Shown piece after piece: positions 19,248-26,926 of a stretch of DNA of 59,656 nt. This stretch comes from Deltaproteobacteria bacterium (GTDB lineage: Bacteria; Desulfobacterota; Syntrophobacteria; Syntrophobacterales; Syntrophobacteraceae): contig JAJYTC010000004.1 of NCBI GenBank assembly GCA_021793275.1, positions 1-59,656 on the forward strand, in the 5' to 3' direction. The notes below the pieces were generated by a model. That model saw nothing but the letters and a program-made list of their open reading frames with translations. It was not told the DNA's origin and made no database searches. The position numbers were made by a program, and so were the translations under genes. Positions within the stretch are counted from its first letter, which is position 1; each line of letters begins with the position of its first letter.

Positions 19248-19311
19248 AGGACTGGGTCCCGTACGCCGATAAGAGGCAAACGCTCCGCCACACCTGCGCG
19301 GTCCCAGTCCT
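19248..19311 (-). repeat. inverted repeat between the small secreted gene and trx
   Basis: Arms AGGACTGGG and CCCAGTCCT (9 bases, perfect) enclose about 46 bases. It could form a long hairpin in the mRNA of the upstream small gene or act as a terminator without a T tract. The minus strand across it could also encode about 31 residues, which I do not call. Confidence 0.4.
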
Positions 19312-19323
19312 CCATGTTCGATC

Positions 19324-19533
19324 CTAAAAACCGATGCTTCCCATCACCTTTGGCGCCTGCCTATGATTGGCGCCCACCGGACATTGGACACTGTGCACGT
19401 TGATATATTCAACATTGGCAGGCATCGAGACACACGCATAGGGACCTTTGGGGGTTGCAGCCATTGAGTCGCTCAGCCCGACAAAACCAACCAGCACCAG
19501 GACCGTTACCAGGGCAACAATCGCTCTTTTCAT
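19324..19533 (-). CDS. tiny secreted protein, LysR-module regulated
   Basis: A 69-residue protein of unknown function with a Sec signal peptide (MKRAIVALVTVLVLVGFVGL, cleavage near MAA at about 26). The mature part of about 43 residues has two Cys (YACVSMP and HSVQCPVG), enough for one disulfide or a small redox site. AAAGGAAAA precedes the ATG. The promoter region carries the same two-box module as the rhodanese gene, implying shared regulation. The two-Cys mature peptide is a candidate thioredoxin or sulfur partner, by context only. Confidence 0.72.
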   Translation of the reverse strand: MKRAIVALVTVLVLVGFVGLSDSMAATPKGPYACVSMPANVEYINVHSVQCPVGANHRQAPKVMGSIGF

Positions 19534-19592
19534 GACATTTTCCTTTCGGTAAGTGAGTTTGAAGAGTCAGCGGTTGAAAATTGTGCACCATC

Positions 19593-19673
19593 AATCGTGG
19601 CTTATGATTAACACGCGCCTTTAATCGTAGCAAACGATTCCTTCCGAACCGTATGATCGGAAAAACAGATAGC
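19593..19673 (-). promoter_or_regulatory. LysR-type operator module before the small secreted gene
   Basis: Boxes AATCGTGGCTTATGATT (19593-19609) and AATCGTAGCAAACGATT (19623-19639) are 30 bases apart, with TATGATCGG at 19652 and CAGATAGC at 19666. Order and spacing match the module at 17425-17505. On the minus strand TTGCTA-N16-TTAATC could be the promoter. Confidence 0.7.
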
Positions 19674-19908
19674 ATTGGGATGGAACCGAAAATCCGGCGG
19701 CCCGGATATTTCCCGGTCCCGGGATTTGCACATCCGCCCCCCCTGCAACCGGCAAACGACATTGACCCTTTGCGGTTGACTCGAAAACTTCCTCACCTAT
19801 CTTTGGGAAGATCTATGCGTTTCCATGCGCGGCTCCGCACCCCCTGGATGTTTCTTCCTTTCTTTTGATCCGCGTTGCATTTGGACCCAAAAACAAGGAG
19901 CTTTTAAA

Positions 19909-20583
19909 ATGGAAAAGTACCTCACAGAACTGATCGGCACTTTTTTCCTCGTTTTAACCGTCGGCTGTACGGTAATTGGAGGGGGGCCCGGCGTGATTGC
20001 GCCTCTGGCTATCGGCACCGTACTGGCCGTCATGATCTGTGCAGGCGGGCACATCTCCGGAGGCCACTATAACCCGGCGGTAACCCTGGGGGTGTGGATT
20101 CGCGGCCGCTGCGAAACCAAAGACGTCATACCCTACTGGGTTTCTCAGGTCATAGGAGGAATCCTTGCTGCTCTGGCGGTAAAGTATCTCAGACAGGGCG
20201 TTGCCATAAAGCCCCTTGCTCCGGCTGTCGGCCCGGCACTGCTGGCTGAATTCCTGTTCACCTTTGCTCTTGTTTACGTGGTGCTCAATACAGCCACTTC
20301 AAAAGGAACGGCGGGCAACTCGTTCTACGGGTTTGCAATCGGGCTCACCGTCATGGTCGGTGCTTTTGCGGTTGGAGATATCTCCGGAGGAGCGTTTAAT
20401 CCGGCGGTTGCCCTCGGGATCACCACGATGGGTCTCTCACCATTTTCCAATATCTGGATCTACCTGGTTGCGGAGCTTGCAGGCGGAACCGCGGCAGGTT
20501 TTACCTTCAAGGCCTTGAGTATCGGCGACAGGGAGGCTGCGACTCCTTCGGCAAGTGACACAGGACAATTCACAGAGGCTTAG
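19909..20583 (+). CDS. aquaporin-family (MIP) channel lacking the filter arginine
   Basis: A 224-residue MIP-family channel with six membrane segments and two half-helices ending in NPA (residues 55-57 in HYNPAVTLG and 164-166 in AFNPAVALG). In water and glycerol channels the second NPA is normally followed by Arg, which forms the aromatic/arginine filter; here it is Val167. The pore may therefore pass something other than water, such as a small neutral or volatile solute. The start is the ATG with AAGGAG 8 bases upstream. It lies beside the rhodanese-LysR-thioredoxin block but on the opposite strand. Confidence 0.9.
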   Translation: MEKYLTELIGTFFLVLTVGCTVIGGGPGVIAPLAIGTVLAVMICAGGHISGGHYNPAVTLGVWIRGRCETKDVIPYWVSQVIGGILAALAVKYLRQGVAIKPLAPAVGPALLAEFLFTFALVYVVLNTATSKGTAGNSFYGFAIGLTVMVGAFAVGDISGGAFNPAVALGITTMGLSPFSNIWIYLVAELAGGTAAGFTFKALSIGDREAATPSASDTGQFTEA

Positions 20584-20690
20584 ACTACAGGCGGGACTTT
20601 TGCCAGAGCATGCCGGAAAACCAGCATGAGAGGTGGACCGGCTATTTCGATCTCCTTGCGTCCGCCCCCGATGTCGGGGTTTGCTTTGGA

Positions 20691-22106
20691 TCACCCCACC
20701 CTGCCGGGCCCAATCCCCTGATCCCTCAAGGCCGGGAGGTCCCGGGCGTCGATTCCGTGCTTTTTCATGCGATGCCAGACGGTAACGCGGTTCACGCCAA
20801 GAATCCGCGCGGCCCGGGTCTGATTGCCGCCGCATTTGACGAGGGCGTCGATGAGGGCGGCCTTCTCATTGGAAAGGGGCGCCGTCGTATCCTGAAAGGC
20901 ACTTTCGCGGCTTCGAATGGAATTTTTTATACGAACCGGCAGGTGTTCGGGAGATATAGCCCCTTTTTCGGCAAGGACAAAGGCGTACTCGAGGGCGCCC
21001 CTTAGCTCCCTTACATTTCCGGGCCAGTGATAATTCATGAAAAGGTCCATCGTACGGGCGTCAGGGCCCGAGACCTGCCTGCCGCCGCCCTCGCGCAGCA
21101 ACCGGATAAAATGCTCGACGAGAAGAGGGATGTCTTCCAACCGCTCCCTTAGCGGCGGCAAATGGATTGGAATGATATTGATGCGAAAGAACAAATCCTG
21201 CCTGAATTTACCCTCGGCGGCCAATCGATCGAGATCCCTGTTGGTAGCGGTTATGATGCGCACGTCGGTATTTATGGGCCGAAGGTCCCCCACGCGCTCG
21301 AACTGCTTGGTCTCGAGGACCCTCAGAAGCTTTACCTGCATGGAAAGAGGAATATCGCCGATCTCATCGAGGAAAATGTCCCCGCCGTGGGCGGCCTCGA
21401 AGCGTCCTTTCCGGTGCGTGTGGGCCCCGGTAAAAGCCCCCTTGACGTGGCCGAACAGTTCGCTTTCGAGAAGGGATTCGTTCAGGGCCGCGCAGTTCAG
21501 TTGAATATAGGGACCGTTTCGCCGGCTTCCGAGATCGTGGATGGCGCGGGCAACGAGTTCTTTTCCCGTACCGGTTTCGCCGAAAATGATGACGGGCGCC
21601 TCGCTCTGGGCGGCCTTTGCGATTATTTCGAAAACCCTTTGCATTCCCGCAGATTGGCCGATAAGCCCATGAAAGGTTGACCTGCCGTCCAGAAGCCTCG
21701 AGAGCTGCCAGATCTTTTCGTCTCGCTCCCTGATGCCGGTAATGTCGGTAAACGTTTCGACCGCGGCCACAACATTACCGTCCATATCCTTTAGAAGAGA
21801 GGCGTTTTTTAGCACGGGGGCATAGAAGCCGCTCTTTCGCAGGATCGAACAGGGTTTTTTGTGGGCATGGCCGAGATTAAAGAGCTGGCACCAGCGCCCG
21901 CCCGCATCCGCCCTGGCCTTTTCGCACGCGTCGCAGTGGAAGATCGAACAGGGGCTTCCGATGAGTTCGTCCCGGGAGTAGCCGGTGATCTCCTCCATGG
22001 CGCGATTGACCATGAGAATGGCCCCGTCGGGCGAGATAATGGTGATCGCATCGTTCATCGTGTTGATGATCTCTTTTAGAAACCGGTTGATCTCCTGTTC
22101 GTACAT
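20691..22106 (-). CDS. sigma-54-dependent activator with Cys-rich PAS sensor
   Basis: A 471-residue enhancer-binding protein. An N-terminal PAS domain (about 10-125) contains five Cys (C53, C58, C61, C73, C86) spaced like a metal or cluster site. The AAA+ domain has Walker A GETGTGKE (176-183), the sigma-54 contact loop GAFTGA (223-228) and FLDEIGD. A Fis-type helix-turn-helix ends the protein ([20 protein letters not shown]). It is divergent from the tusA/hdrA operon, whose promoter is of sigma-54 type, and overlapping palindromes lie just upstream of its own start. It almost certainly controls that operon; the signal may be redox or sulfur. Confidence 0.94.
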   Translation of the reverse strand: MYEQEINRFLKEIINTMNDAITIISPDGAILMVNRAMEEITGYSRDELIGSPCSIFHCDACEKARADAGGRWCQLFNLGHAHKKPCSILRKSGFYAPVLKNASLLKDMDGNVVAAVETFTDITGIRERDEKIWQLSRLLDGRSTFHGLIGQSAGMQRVFEIIAKAAQSEAPVIIFGETGTGKELVARAIHDLGSRRNGPYIQLNCAALNESLLESELFGHVKGAFTGAHTHRKGRFEAAHGGDIFLDEIGDIPLSMQVKLLRVLETKQFERVGDLRPINTDVRIITATNRDLDRLAAEGKFRQDLFFRINIIPIHLPPLRERLEDIPLLVEHFIRLLREGGGRQVSGPDARTMDLFMNYHWPGNVRELRGALEYAFVLAEKGAISPEHLPVRIKNSIRSRESAFQDTTAPLSNEKAALIDALVKCGGNQTRAARILGVNRVTVWHRMKKHGIDARDLPALRDQGIGPGRVG

Positions 22107-22121
22107 AAGCGGGCGGCTCCA

Positions 22122-22152
22122 TGTTTAAACGCTATTTAAACATTTAAATAGC
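22122..22152. promoter_or_regulatory. overlapping palindromes, likely activator binding sites
   Basis: TGTTTAAA-N5-TTTAAACA (22122-22142) overlaps a second perfect palindrome with arms GCTATTTAAA and TTTAAATAGC around CA (22131-22152). They lie about 90-115 bases upstream of the sigma-54 promoter, the usual place for enhancer sites, and 16 bases upstream of the activator start, so they may also serve autoregulation. Confidence 0.7.
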
Positions 22153-22237
22153 TCAGCAACCCAAAGGAAGCAAGACAAATGTTTTGTTCCTGGACTAAGT
22201 AGGCGTAATCCCGGCATTTACACCATTGCGGCCTCAT

Positions 22238-22253
22238 TGGCATCGATGTTGCT
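22238..22253 (+). promoter_or_regulatory. sigma-54 (-24/-12) promoter
   Basis: TGGCAT-N5-TTGCT has the invariant GG and GC exactly 12 bases apart, matching the TGGCAC-N5-TTGCW consensus at all but one base. Predicted transcription would begin near 22264, about 37 bases before the tusA-like start. Confidence 0.85.
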
Positions 22254-22300
22254 CTAAGGACCAGCGGCTGTAAACTTTACCGGGCAGAGCGCAGGATTCG

Positions 22301-22810
22301 ATGAAACCGGATAAGACGCTCGATCTTTGCGGCGTGTTCCATCCCTACGGCCTGATTTTGTGCAAGGCGACCCTGGCTTCGATGCAGCAGGGCGGCACAC
22401 TCGAGATTTGCATAAGGGACCCGGAGGCGACCAAGGACCTGCTGACCATACTCGACCGTTCGGGAGAAGTTCTTCTGGAAAGTGAAAAGCGCGGCGACCG
22501 TTTCCATCTGCTTGTCCGAAAATGCTCGGTCTCAATTCAACCAAAGGAGAAAAAGATGTCGAACATCGATCTTAATTCAATCAGTCCCGCGAGTTCGGTT
22601 GACGCAAGGGGCAGCGCATGCCCGGGGCCGCTTCTTGAAGCGAAGAAGGGCATCGGCAAGGTCAAGGTCGGACAAGTGCTGGAAGTCCTATCCAATGACA
22701 CCGGCACAAGAAACGATCTTCCGATCTGGGCGGCCAAAGTCGGGCACGAATTCCTGGGCTTTGTCAGCATGGACGGCTATGACAAACTCTTCATCGTGAG
22801 AAAAAAGTGA
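22301..22810 (+). CDS. tandem TusA-family sulfur carrier fusion
   Basis: One frame of 169 residues holds two TusA-like domains. TusA proteins carry sulfur as a persulfide on a Cys in a CPxP motif. The second domain has it (SACPGP, C107); the first (residues 1-80) has HPYG at that place and lacks the catalytic Cys. An internal ATG at 22556 (residue 86), with AAGGAG 6 bases upstream, could start the second domain alone. The gene may thus give a fusion and a free carrier. It is first in the sigma-54 operon and overlaps the next gene by 4 bases. Confidence 0.85.
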   Translation: MKPDKTLDLCGVFHPYGLILCKATLASMQQGGTLEICIRDPEATKDLLTILDRSGEVLLESEKRGDRFHLLVRKCSVSIQPKEKKMSNIDLNSISPASSVDARGSACPGPLLEAKKGIGKVKVGQVLEVLSNDTGTRNDLPIWAAKVGHEFLGFVSMDGYDKLFIVRKK

Positions 22811-23259
22811 ATAAAACCGGGAAAATCCTCATTCTGGCGACCGAGAGTTGCGCTTACCCGGGGGCAAATGCGGTGGGGCAGGCGCATTCGAGCTATCCGG
22901 CCAACACCTATATCCTCAGGGTGAGAGCGCCGGTCCTTTTCCCCGAGCGGTTCTATCTGGAGTGCTTCGAGAAGGGCATATGGGGCGTAATCATCATGTC
23001 GTGCGGCGTGGAATGTCCCTATCACGGGGCCTATGAAGCGCTTGCAAAGAGAATGGACCGCGTTTTCGCCATGATGAAGCAACGTGGACTCGATACCCAA
23101 AGGCTGCGGCTGACGTCGATCTGCACGGTCTGCACACGCTCTTTTTTAAAGGAGGTCCAGCAGATGAACGAGATCATCACGAAGCTCGGGCCTCCGGGAG
23201 CCGAACGGGCTCGGGCGGGCATTCCCGGACAAAACGGTGTCATGGCTTCGGGAGGCTGA
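22807..23259 (+). CDS. MvhD-like hydrogenase iron-sulfur subunit
   Basis: A 150-residue protein of the MvhD/VhuD family, which passes electrons between a hydrogenase or other donor and HdrA. It has ESCAYPGANAVGQ near the N-terminus, SCGVECPYHGAYEA in the middle and SICTVCTRSF near the C-terminus. The Cys positions resemble MvhD but the first pair is reduced to one Cys, so it is a divergent member. The GTG start overlaps the TusA-fusion stop (GTGA). Two HdrA genes follow directly, making a soluble MvhD-HdrA module likely. Confidence 0.82.
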   Translation: MNKTGKILILATESCAYPGANAVGQAHSSYPANTYILRVRAPVLFPERFYLECFEKGIWGVIIMSCGVECPYHGAYEALAKRMDRVFAMMKQRGLDTQRLRLTSICTVCTRSFLKEVQQMNEIITKLGPPGAERARAGIPGQNGVMASGG

Positions 23260-23262
23260 GAG

Positions 23263-24543
23263 ATGGAATCCGGCGTCAAAAAATTCGATGCGCTCGTTCT
23301 CGGCGGGGGCATTGCGGGCCTCGAGGCCGCGCTGAACCTCGCCGAGCTGAATTTCAGCGTAGCGGTCGTGGAAAAGGATGCTTCCATAGGCGGCAAGATG
23401 ATTCGGCTCTCCAAGGTCTTCCCGACTCTTGACTGCGCAAGCTGCATCACAACGCCCAAGATGGCCGCTGCCGCCCATCATAATAATATAACCCTTTTCA
23501 CCTACTGCGATCTCGTTTCCCTTAGCAGGAACGGCAGGGGGCTCAGGGCGCAGATCCGGCAAAAACCGAGGTATGTCGACGCGGACAAATGCATAGGCTG
23601 CAGGCAATGCGAGTATGCGTGCCCCGTGTATGTCTCGGACCCAGAACAGGGAGACTTTGCAGCGCGAAAAGCGGTCTACATTCCCTTTTCCAACGCGATT
23701 CCCCAGATTGCGCTGATCGATACGCAAAACTGCATGCTCTGCGGGAAATGCGAAAAGGTTTGCCCGACGGGGGCGGTGGACTATCTGCAGGCGCCGCAAG
23801 ATTTCACGATAGAATCCAAAACGGCGGTGATAGCAACGGGTTTTGACGTGACTCCCGTCGAGAATAAGCCCCTCTATGGCGCGGGAAAGATCCCGAACGT
23901 GATCACGGCGCTGCAGATGGAGAGGCTGCTCGCACCCCACGGACCTTACAACCGGGTGCTTCGGCCATCGGACGGCAAGCTGCCCGACTCGGTCGCCTAC
24001 ATCCAGTGCGCGGGATCGCGGGACCAGACGACAGGCATCCCCTACTGTTCCCGGGTTTGCTGCATGTACGCAATCAAGCAGGCGATGCTGCTTTCGGGAA
24101 GCCTTCCTCTTGCCGACATCACGATCTATTACATTGACATACGCGCGTTCGGCAAGGGCTACGAGCAGTTCTACCAGAACGCCGCCGCAATGGGGATCCA
24201 GTTCGTCAAGGCAAAACCGGTGATCGTCGGATCGGGGGAGGGAGGGGGCGTGGTTTTGCGCTACGAAGCCCAGGAGGATGGCGGCCGCATTGTCACGGCC
24301 GAACACGACCTGGTGGTGCTCTCTCTTGGTCTGGTTCCAGGCCGGGCGCCCGGGGAGCGGGCCGCCGCGCCGACAGGCCCCGACGGCTTCATCGCCGTAC
24401 CCCGGCCGAGGACCGCTCCGGCCGTTACGGAAGTCGAGGGCGTTTTCGTCGCCGGCACGGCCTGCGGGCCCAAAGACATCGTGGATACGATTGCCGAGGC
24501 CGGGGCGGCTGCGATGGAAGCTTCAAACTACCTCAGGGAATGA
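23263..24543 (+). CDS. hdrA: HdrA-like FAD/iron-sulfur protein, short form
   Basis: A 426-residue HdrA/QmoA-type flavoprotein. HdrA proteins hold FAD and split or relay electrons among ferredoxin, disulfide and hydrogenase partners. The Rossmann motif GGGIAG is at 14-19 and DCASCITTPKM follows (C58, C61). Two complete 4Fe-4S motifs are CIGCRQCEYACP (C110-C120) and CMLCGKCEKVCP (C157-C167), and the HdrA-specific CAGSRD and YCSRVCCMYA cysteines come after. It lacks the N-terminal domain and C-terminal ferredoxin of the long form encoded next door. GGGAGG precedes the ATG. Confidence 0.9.
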   Translation: MESGVKKFDALVLGGGIAGLEAALNLAELNFSVAVVEKDASIGGKMIRLSKVFPTLDCASCITTPKMAAAAHHNNITLFTYCDLVSLSRNGRGLRAQIRQKPRYVDADKCIGCRQCEYACPVYVSDPEQGDFAARKAVYIPFSNAIPQIALIDTQNCMLCGKCEKVCPTGAVDYLQAPQDFTIESKTAVIATGFDVTPVENKPLYGAGKIPNVITALQMERLLAPHGPYNRVLRPSDGKLPDSVAYIQCAGSRDQTTGIPYCSRVCCMYAIKQAMLLSGSLPLADITIYYIDIRAFGKGYEQFYQNAAAMGIQFVKAKPVIVGSGEGGGVVLRYEAQEDGGRIVTAEHDLVVLSLGLVPGRAPGERAAAPTGPDGFIAVPRPRTAPAVTEVEGVFVAGTACGPKDIVDTIAEAGAAAMEASNYLRE

Positions 24544-26504
24544 TCATGGCTGGTGAGAACGAATACGGAAAAGAAGGCGCAGCCGGCAGGCGCAAAGTCG
24601 GCGTCTATGTGTGCCACTGCGGTGGAAACATTTCAGACCACGTCGACGTTGGGGAGGTGTGCCGGAGGATCGAGAAGATTCCCGGCGTGACGTCGGTACA
24701 AAACAACGTGTTCATGTGCTCCGATCCCGGACAGGAACTCATAATGAAAGACATAAGGAGCGGGGCCGCAGACCGTGTCGTGGTGGCGTCCTGCGCCCCC
24801 AATCTTCACGAGGCGACTTTTCGAAACGCGATTTCCCGGGCCGGGGGAAACCCCTATATCTACGAACATGCCAATATCCGCGAACAGGTGAGCTGGGTCC
24901 ATCACGGCGCGGCCGCAACGGAAAAGGCCATCCGCCTTATCGCCGCGGCAGCCGCCAAGGCCGAACGGCTGGAACCCCTGACCCCCATTCGGCTGGAGGC
25001 GCTAAGACACGCAACGGTCGTCGGCGGAGGCATCGCAGGGCTCAAGGCGGCAATAGACCTGGCAAAGCGCGGGGTCGAGGTAGCGATCATCGAAACCTCG
25101 CCTTTTCTTGGCGGGCGCGCGGCCCAACTGGACCGGCTGGCCCCGTCGGGGGAAAGCGCAGCGCAGGTTATCTCGGAGCTTGCCGGGCGGGTCCTTAACC
25201 ATAAGTCCATCACCGTTCATACATGCGCCCGAATCCGCACATATCAGGGGTATATTGGAAATTTCAGGATCGGGATCGGAAGAGAGGCTCCCGGCGGCAG
25301 CGGGGAGTGGAATGAAAGCGGGAAGAAGGACAAGCCGGCTCCGGCCCGCGGCGAGTTCGTTCCCTTTGCGGGAGTATATGCGGGCGAGGTTTTGGAGATA
25401 CCGGAAGAATTTTCGATCGATACCGGGATAATTCTTCTTGCGACGGGTTTCAAACCTTATGAGCCAAGGCGCGGCGAGTACGGCTACAAGGAATTCGAAG
25501 GGGTGGTAACGCTTCCCGAATTCATAAAGATGCTCGCCCTGGCGGGGCGAGGCGGTGACACCCTGGAGATAGGCGGCAGGCAAATAAAGAGCGTGGCGAT
25601 GATCCACTGCGTCGGCAGCCGGATGATCCCCGGGATACACGAAGAGGACGAAAACGGCCGGCTGAACGAGTATTGTTCGAGGACCTGCTGCACGGCGACC
25701 CTCCAGACGGCGACCACCATTCGCAAGACCTGGCCCCGAACGAACGTGTTCGAATTCTACCGCGACATCAGGACTTACGGACGCGGCCAGGAGGAGCTTT
25801 ACGCGGAGGCGGCCCGCGCGAGTGTGATGTTTTTGCGCTTCGACCCGGAAGAGCCTCCGGTGGTCGGGAAAAGCGAGGATAATGACGGCTATGCGCTGTA
25901 TGCGCGGGTGAAGGATAAATTGACCTTCGGCGAGGAGATCCTGGCGCCGGTGGACCTGGTGGTGCTTTCGGCGGGCATGGAGCCAAACGATGTTTCCGAT
26001 ATGGTCGCTATGATGAAGCTGCCTGTCGGGGCCGACAGGTTCCTGCAGGAAGTTCACCCGAAGCTGAGGCCAGTCGAGCTTTCCGTTGCCGGCATTCTTC
26101 TGGCCGGGACCTGTCAGGCGCCGATGGACACGGGGGAAGCGTGCGCGGCGGCTTCGGCCGCCGCCGTCAAGGCGTCGGCCGTCCTTTCCCGCGGCTATGT
26201 CGAACTCGACCCGTTCGTAGCCGAGGTCGATGGGGATAAATGCAGGGGGACCGGCGCATGTGTGCAAGCATGCCTTAAAGAAGGCGCTTTGGAGCTGGTC
26301 GAAACCCTCGATGGGGGTGAAAAGGCCCTCAGGGCGCAGGTCAATGCGGCCTTCTGCATCGGGTGCGGCGCCTGCGCGGCGGTTTGCCCCGAAGGGGCAA
26401 TAAACGTCAAAGGCTGGACGCTTAACCAGTACGAAGCGATGCTCGACGCCATCGTTTCCGACGATTTGTTTGAAGAGGAGCGGCCGCATGCAACAGCAGG
26501 ATGA
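24540..26504 (+). CDS. hdrA: HdrA-like FAD/iron-sulfur protein, long form
   Basis: A 654-residue HdrA with the N-terminal cluster domain (VCHCGGNISD, C25 and C27; FMCSDPGQ; SCAPNLHEATFR), FAD motif GGGIAG at 162-167, then CVGSR and EYCSRTCC. The C-terminal ferredoxin has one complete motif, CIGCGACAAVCP (C606-C616). The preceding motif CRGTGACVQAC has Thr571 where the second Cys is expected, so that site may hold a 3Fe-4S cluster or none. It overlaps the short hdrA by 4 bases and the winged-helix gene by 17. Paired with the short HdrA it probably forms a heteromeric electron-transfer unit. Confidence 0.92.
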   Translation: MIMAGENEYGKEGAAGRRKVGVYVCHCGGNISDHVDVGEVCRRIEKIPGVTSVQNNVFMCSDPGQELIMKDIRSGAADRVVVASCAPNLHEATFRNAISRAGGNPYIYEHANIREQVSWVHHGAAATEKAIRLIAAAAAKAERLEPLTPIRLEALRHATVVGGGIAGLKAAIDLAKRGVEVAIIETSPFLGGRAAQLDRLAPSGESAAQVISELAGRVLNHKSITVHTCARIRTYQGYIGNFRIGIGREAPGGSGEWNESGKKDKPAPARGEFVPFAGVYAGEVLEIPEEFSIDTGIILLATGFKPYEPRRGEYGYKEFEGVVTLPEFIKMLALAGRGGDTLEIGGRQIKSVAMIHCVGSRMIPGIHEEDENGRLNEYCSRTCCTATLQTATTIRKTWPRTNVFEFYRDIRTYGRGQEELYAEAARASVMFLRFDPEEPPVVGKSEDNDGYALYARVKDKLTFGEEILAPVDLVVLSAGMEPNDVSDMVAMMKLPVGADRFLQEVHPKLRPVELSVAGILLAGTCQAPMDTGEACAAASAAAVKASAVLSRGYVELDPFVAEVDGDKCRGTGACVQACLKEGALELVETLDGGEKALRAQVNAAFCIGCGACAAVCPEGAINVKGWTLNQYEAMLDAIVSDDLFEEERPHATAG

Positions 26505-26823
26505 GAAAAAGGCGAGGAAGGAAGCGATCAAAAAGCTTCGCGAGCTGAGAAAAGAAGCGATCGAGCGGGCTACGACCAGGATGAAGGAACAGAAAAGAAT
26601 CACCGATTCGATAAAGGCCGAGCTTCTCGGGGGAGACAAAACGGTCCCCGAGCTTTCCGCTGCCACAGGGATACCTTCGGCTTCCGTCATGTGGACGGTG
26701 GCTACACTCAAAAAATACGGGCAAGTCGTGGAAGGAGACGCTGCGGCAAGTTATTTCAGATACAGGCTCGCAGCGGGTGGAAAGGCCGAGGAGGCCGGGC
26801 GTGAGGCGCCAGGCGAATCTTGA
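26488..26823 (+). CDS. small coiled-coil/winged-helix protein in the hdr operon
   Basis: A 111-residue protein. The N-terminal half is a charged helix (EKKARKEAIKKLRELRKEAI). The second half looks like a winged helix-turn-helix (TVPELSAATGIPSASVMWTV, then ATLKKYGQVVEG). GAGGAG precedes the ATG, which lies inside the end of the long hdrA gene, so translation is coupled. It could be a local regulator or a structural part of the complex; sequence alone does not decide. Confidence 0.75.
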   Translation: MQQQDEKKARKEAIKKLRELRKEAIERATTRMKEQKRITDSIKAELLGGDKTVPELSAATGIPSASVMWTVATLKKYGQVVEGDAAASYFRYRLAAGGKAEEAGREAPGES

Positions 26824-26926
26824 GTTTTGAGCGCCCGGTTTTGAGCGGCTGGTTCCATTGTTTTAAACAAAAATGTTGTGCAAGAAGCTTTAAAACGGCT
26901 GATTGTAAAACACGGAGGAGAGCACT

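Noticed and set aside
23146-24306. 386-codon open frame opposite the short hdrA gene
   Set aside because: Shadow of hdrA on the other strand; composition is Arg/His-rich and without family features.
25002-26711. 569-codon open frame opposite the long hdrA gene
   Set aside because: Shadow frame; the plus strand carries all HdrA cluster motifs.
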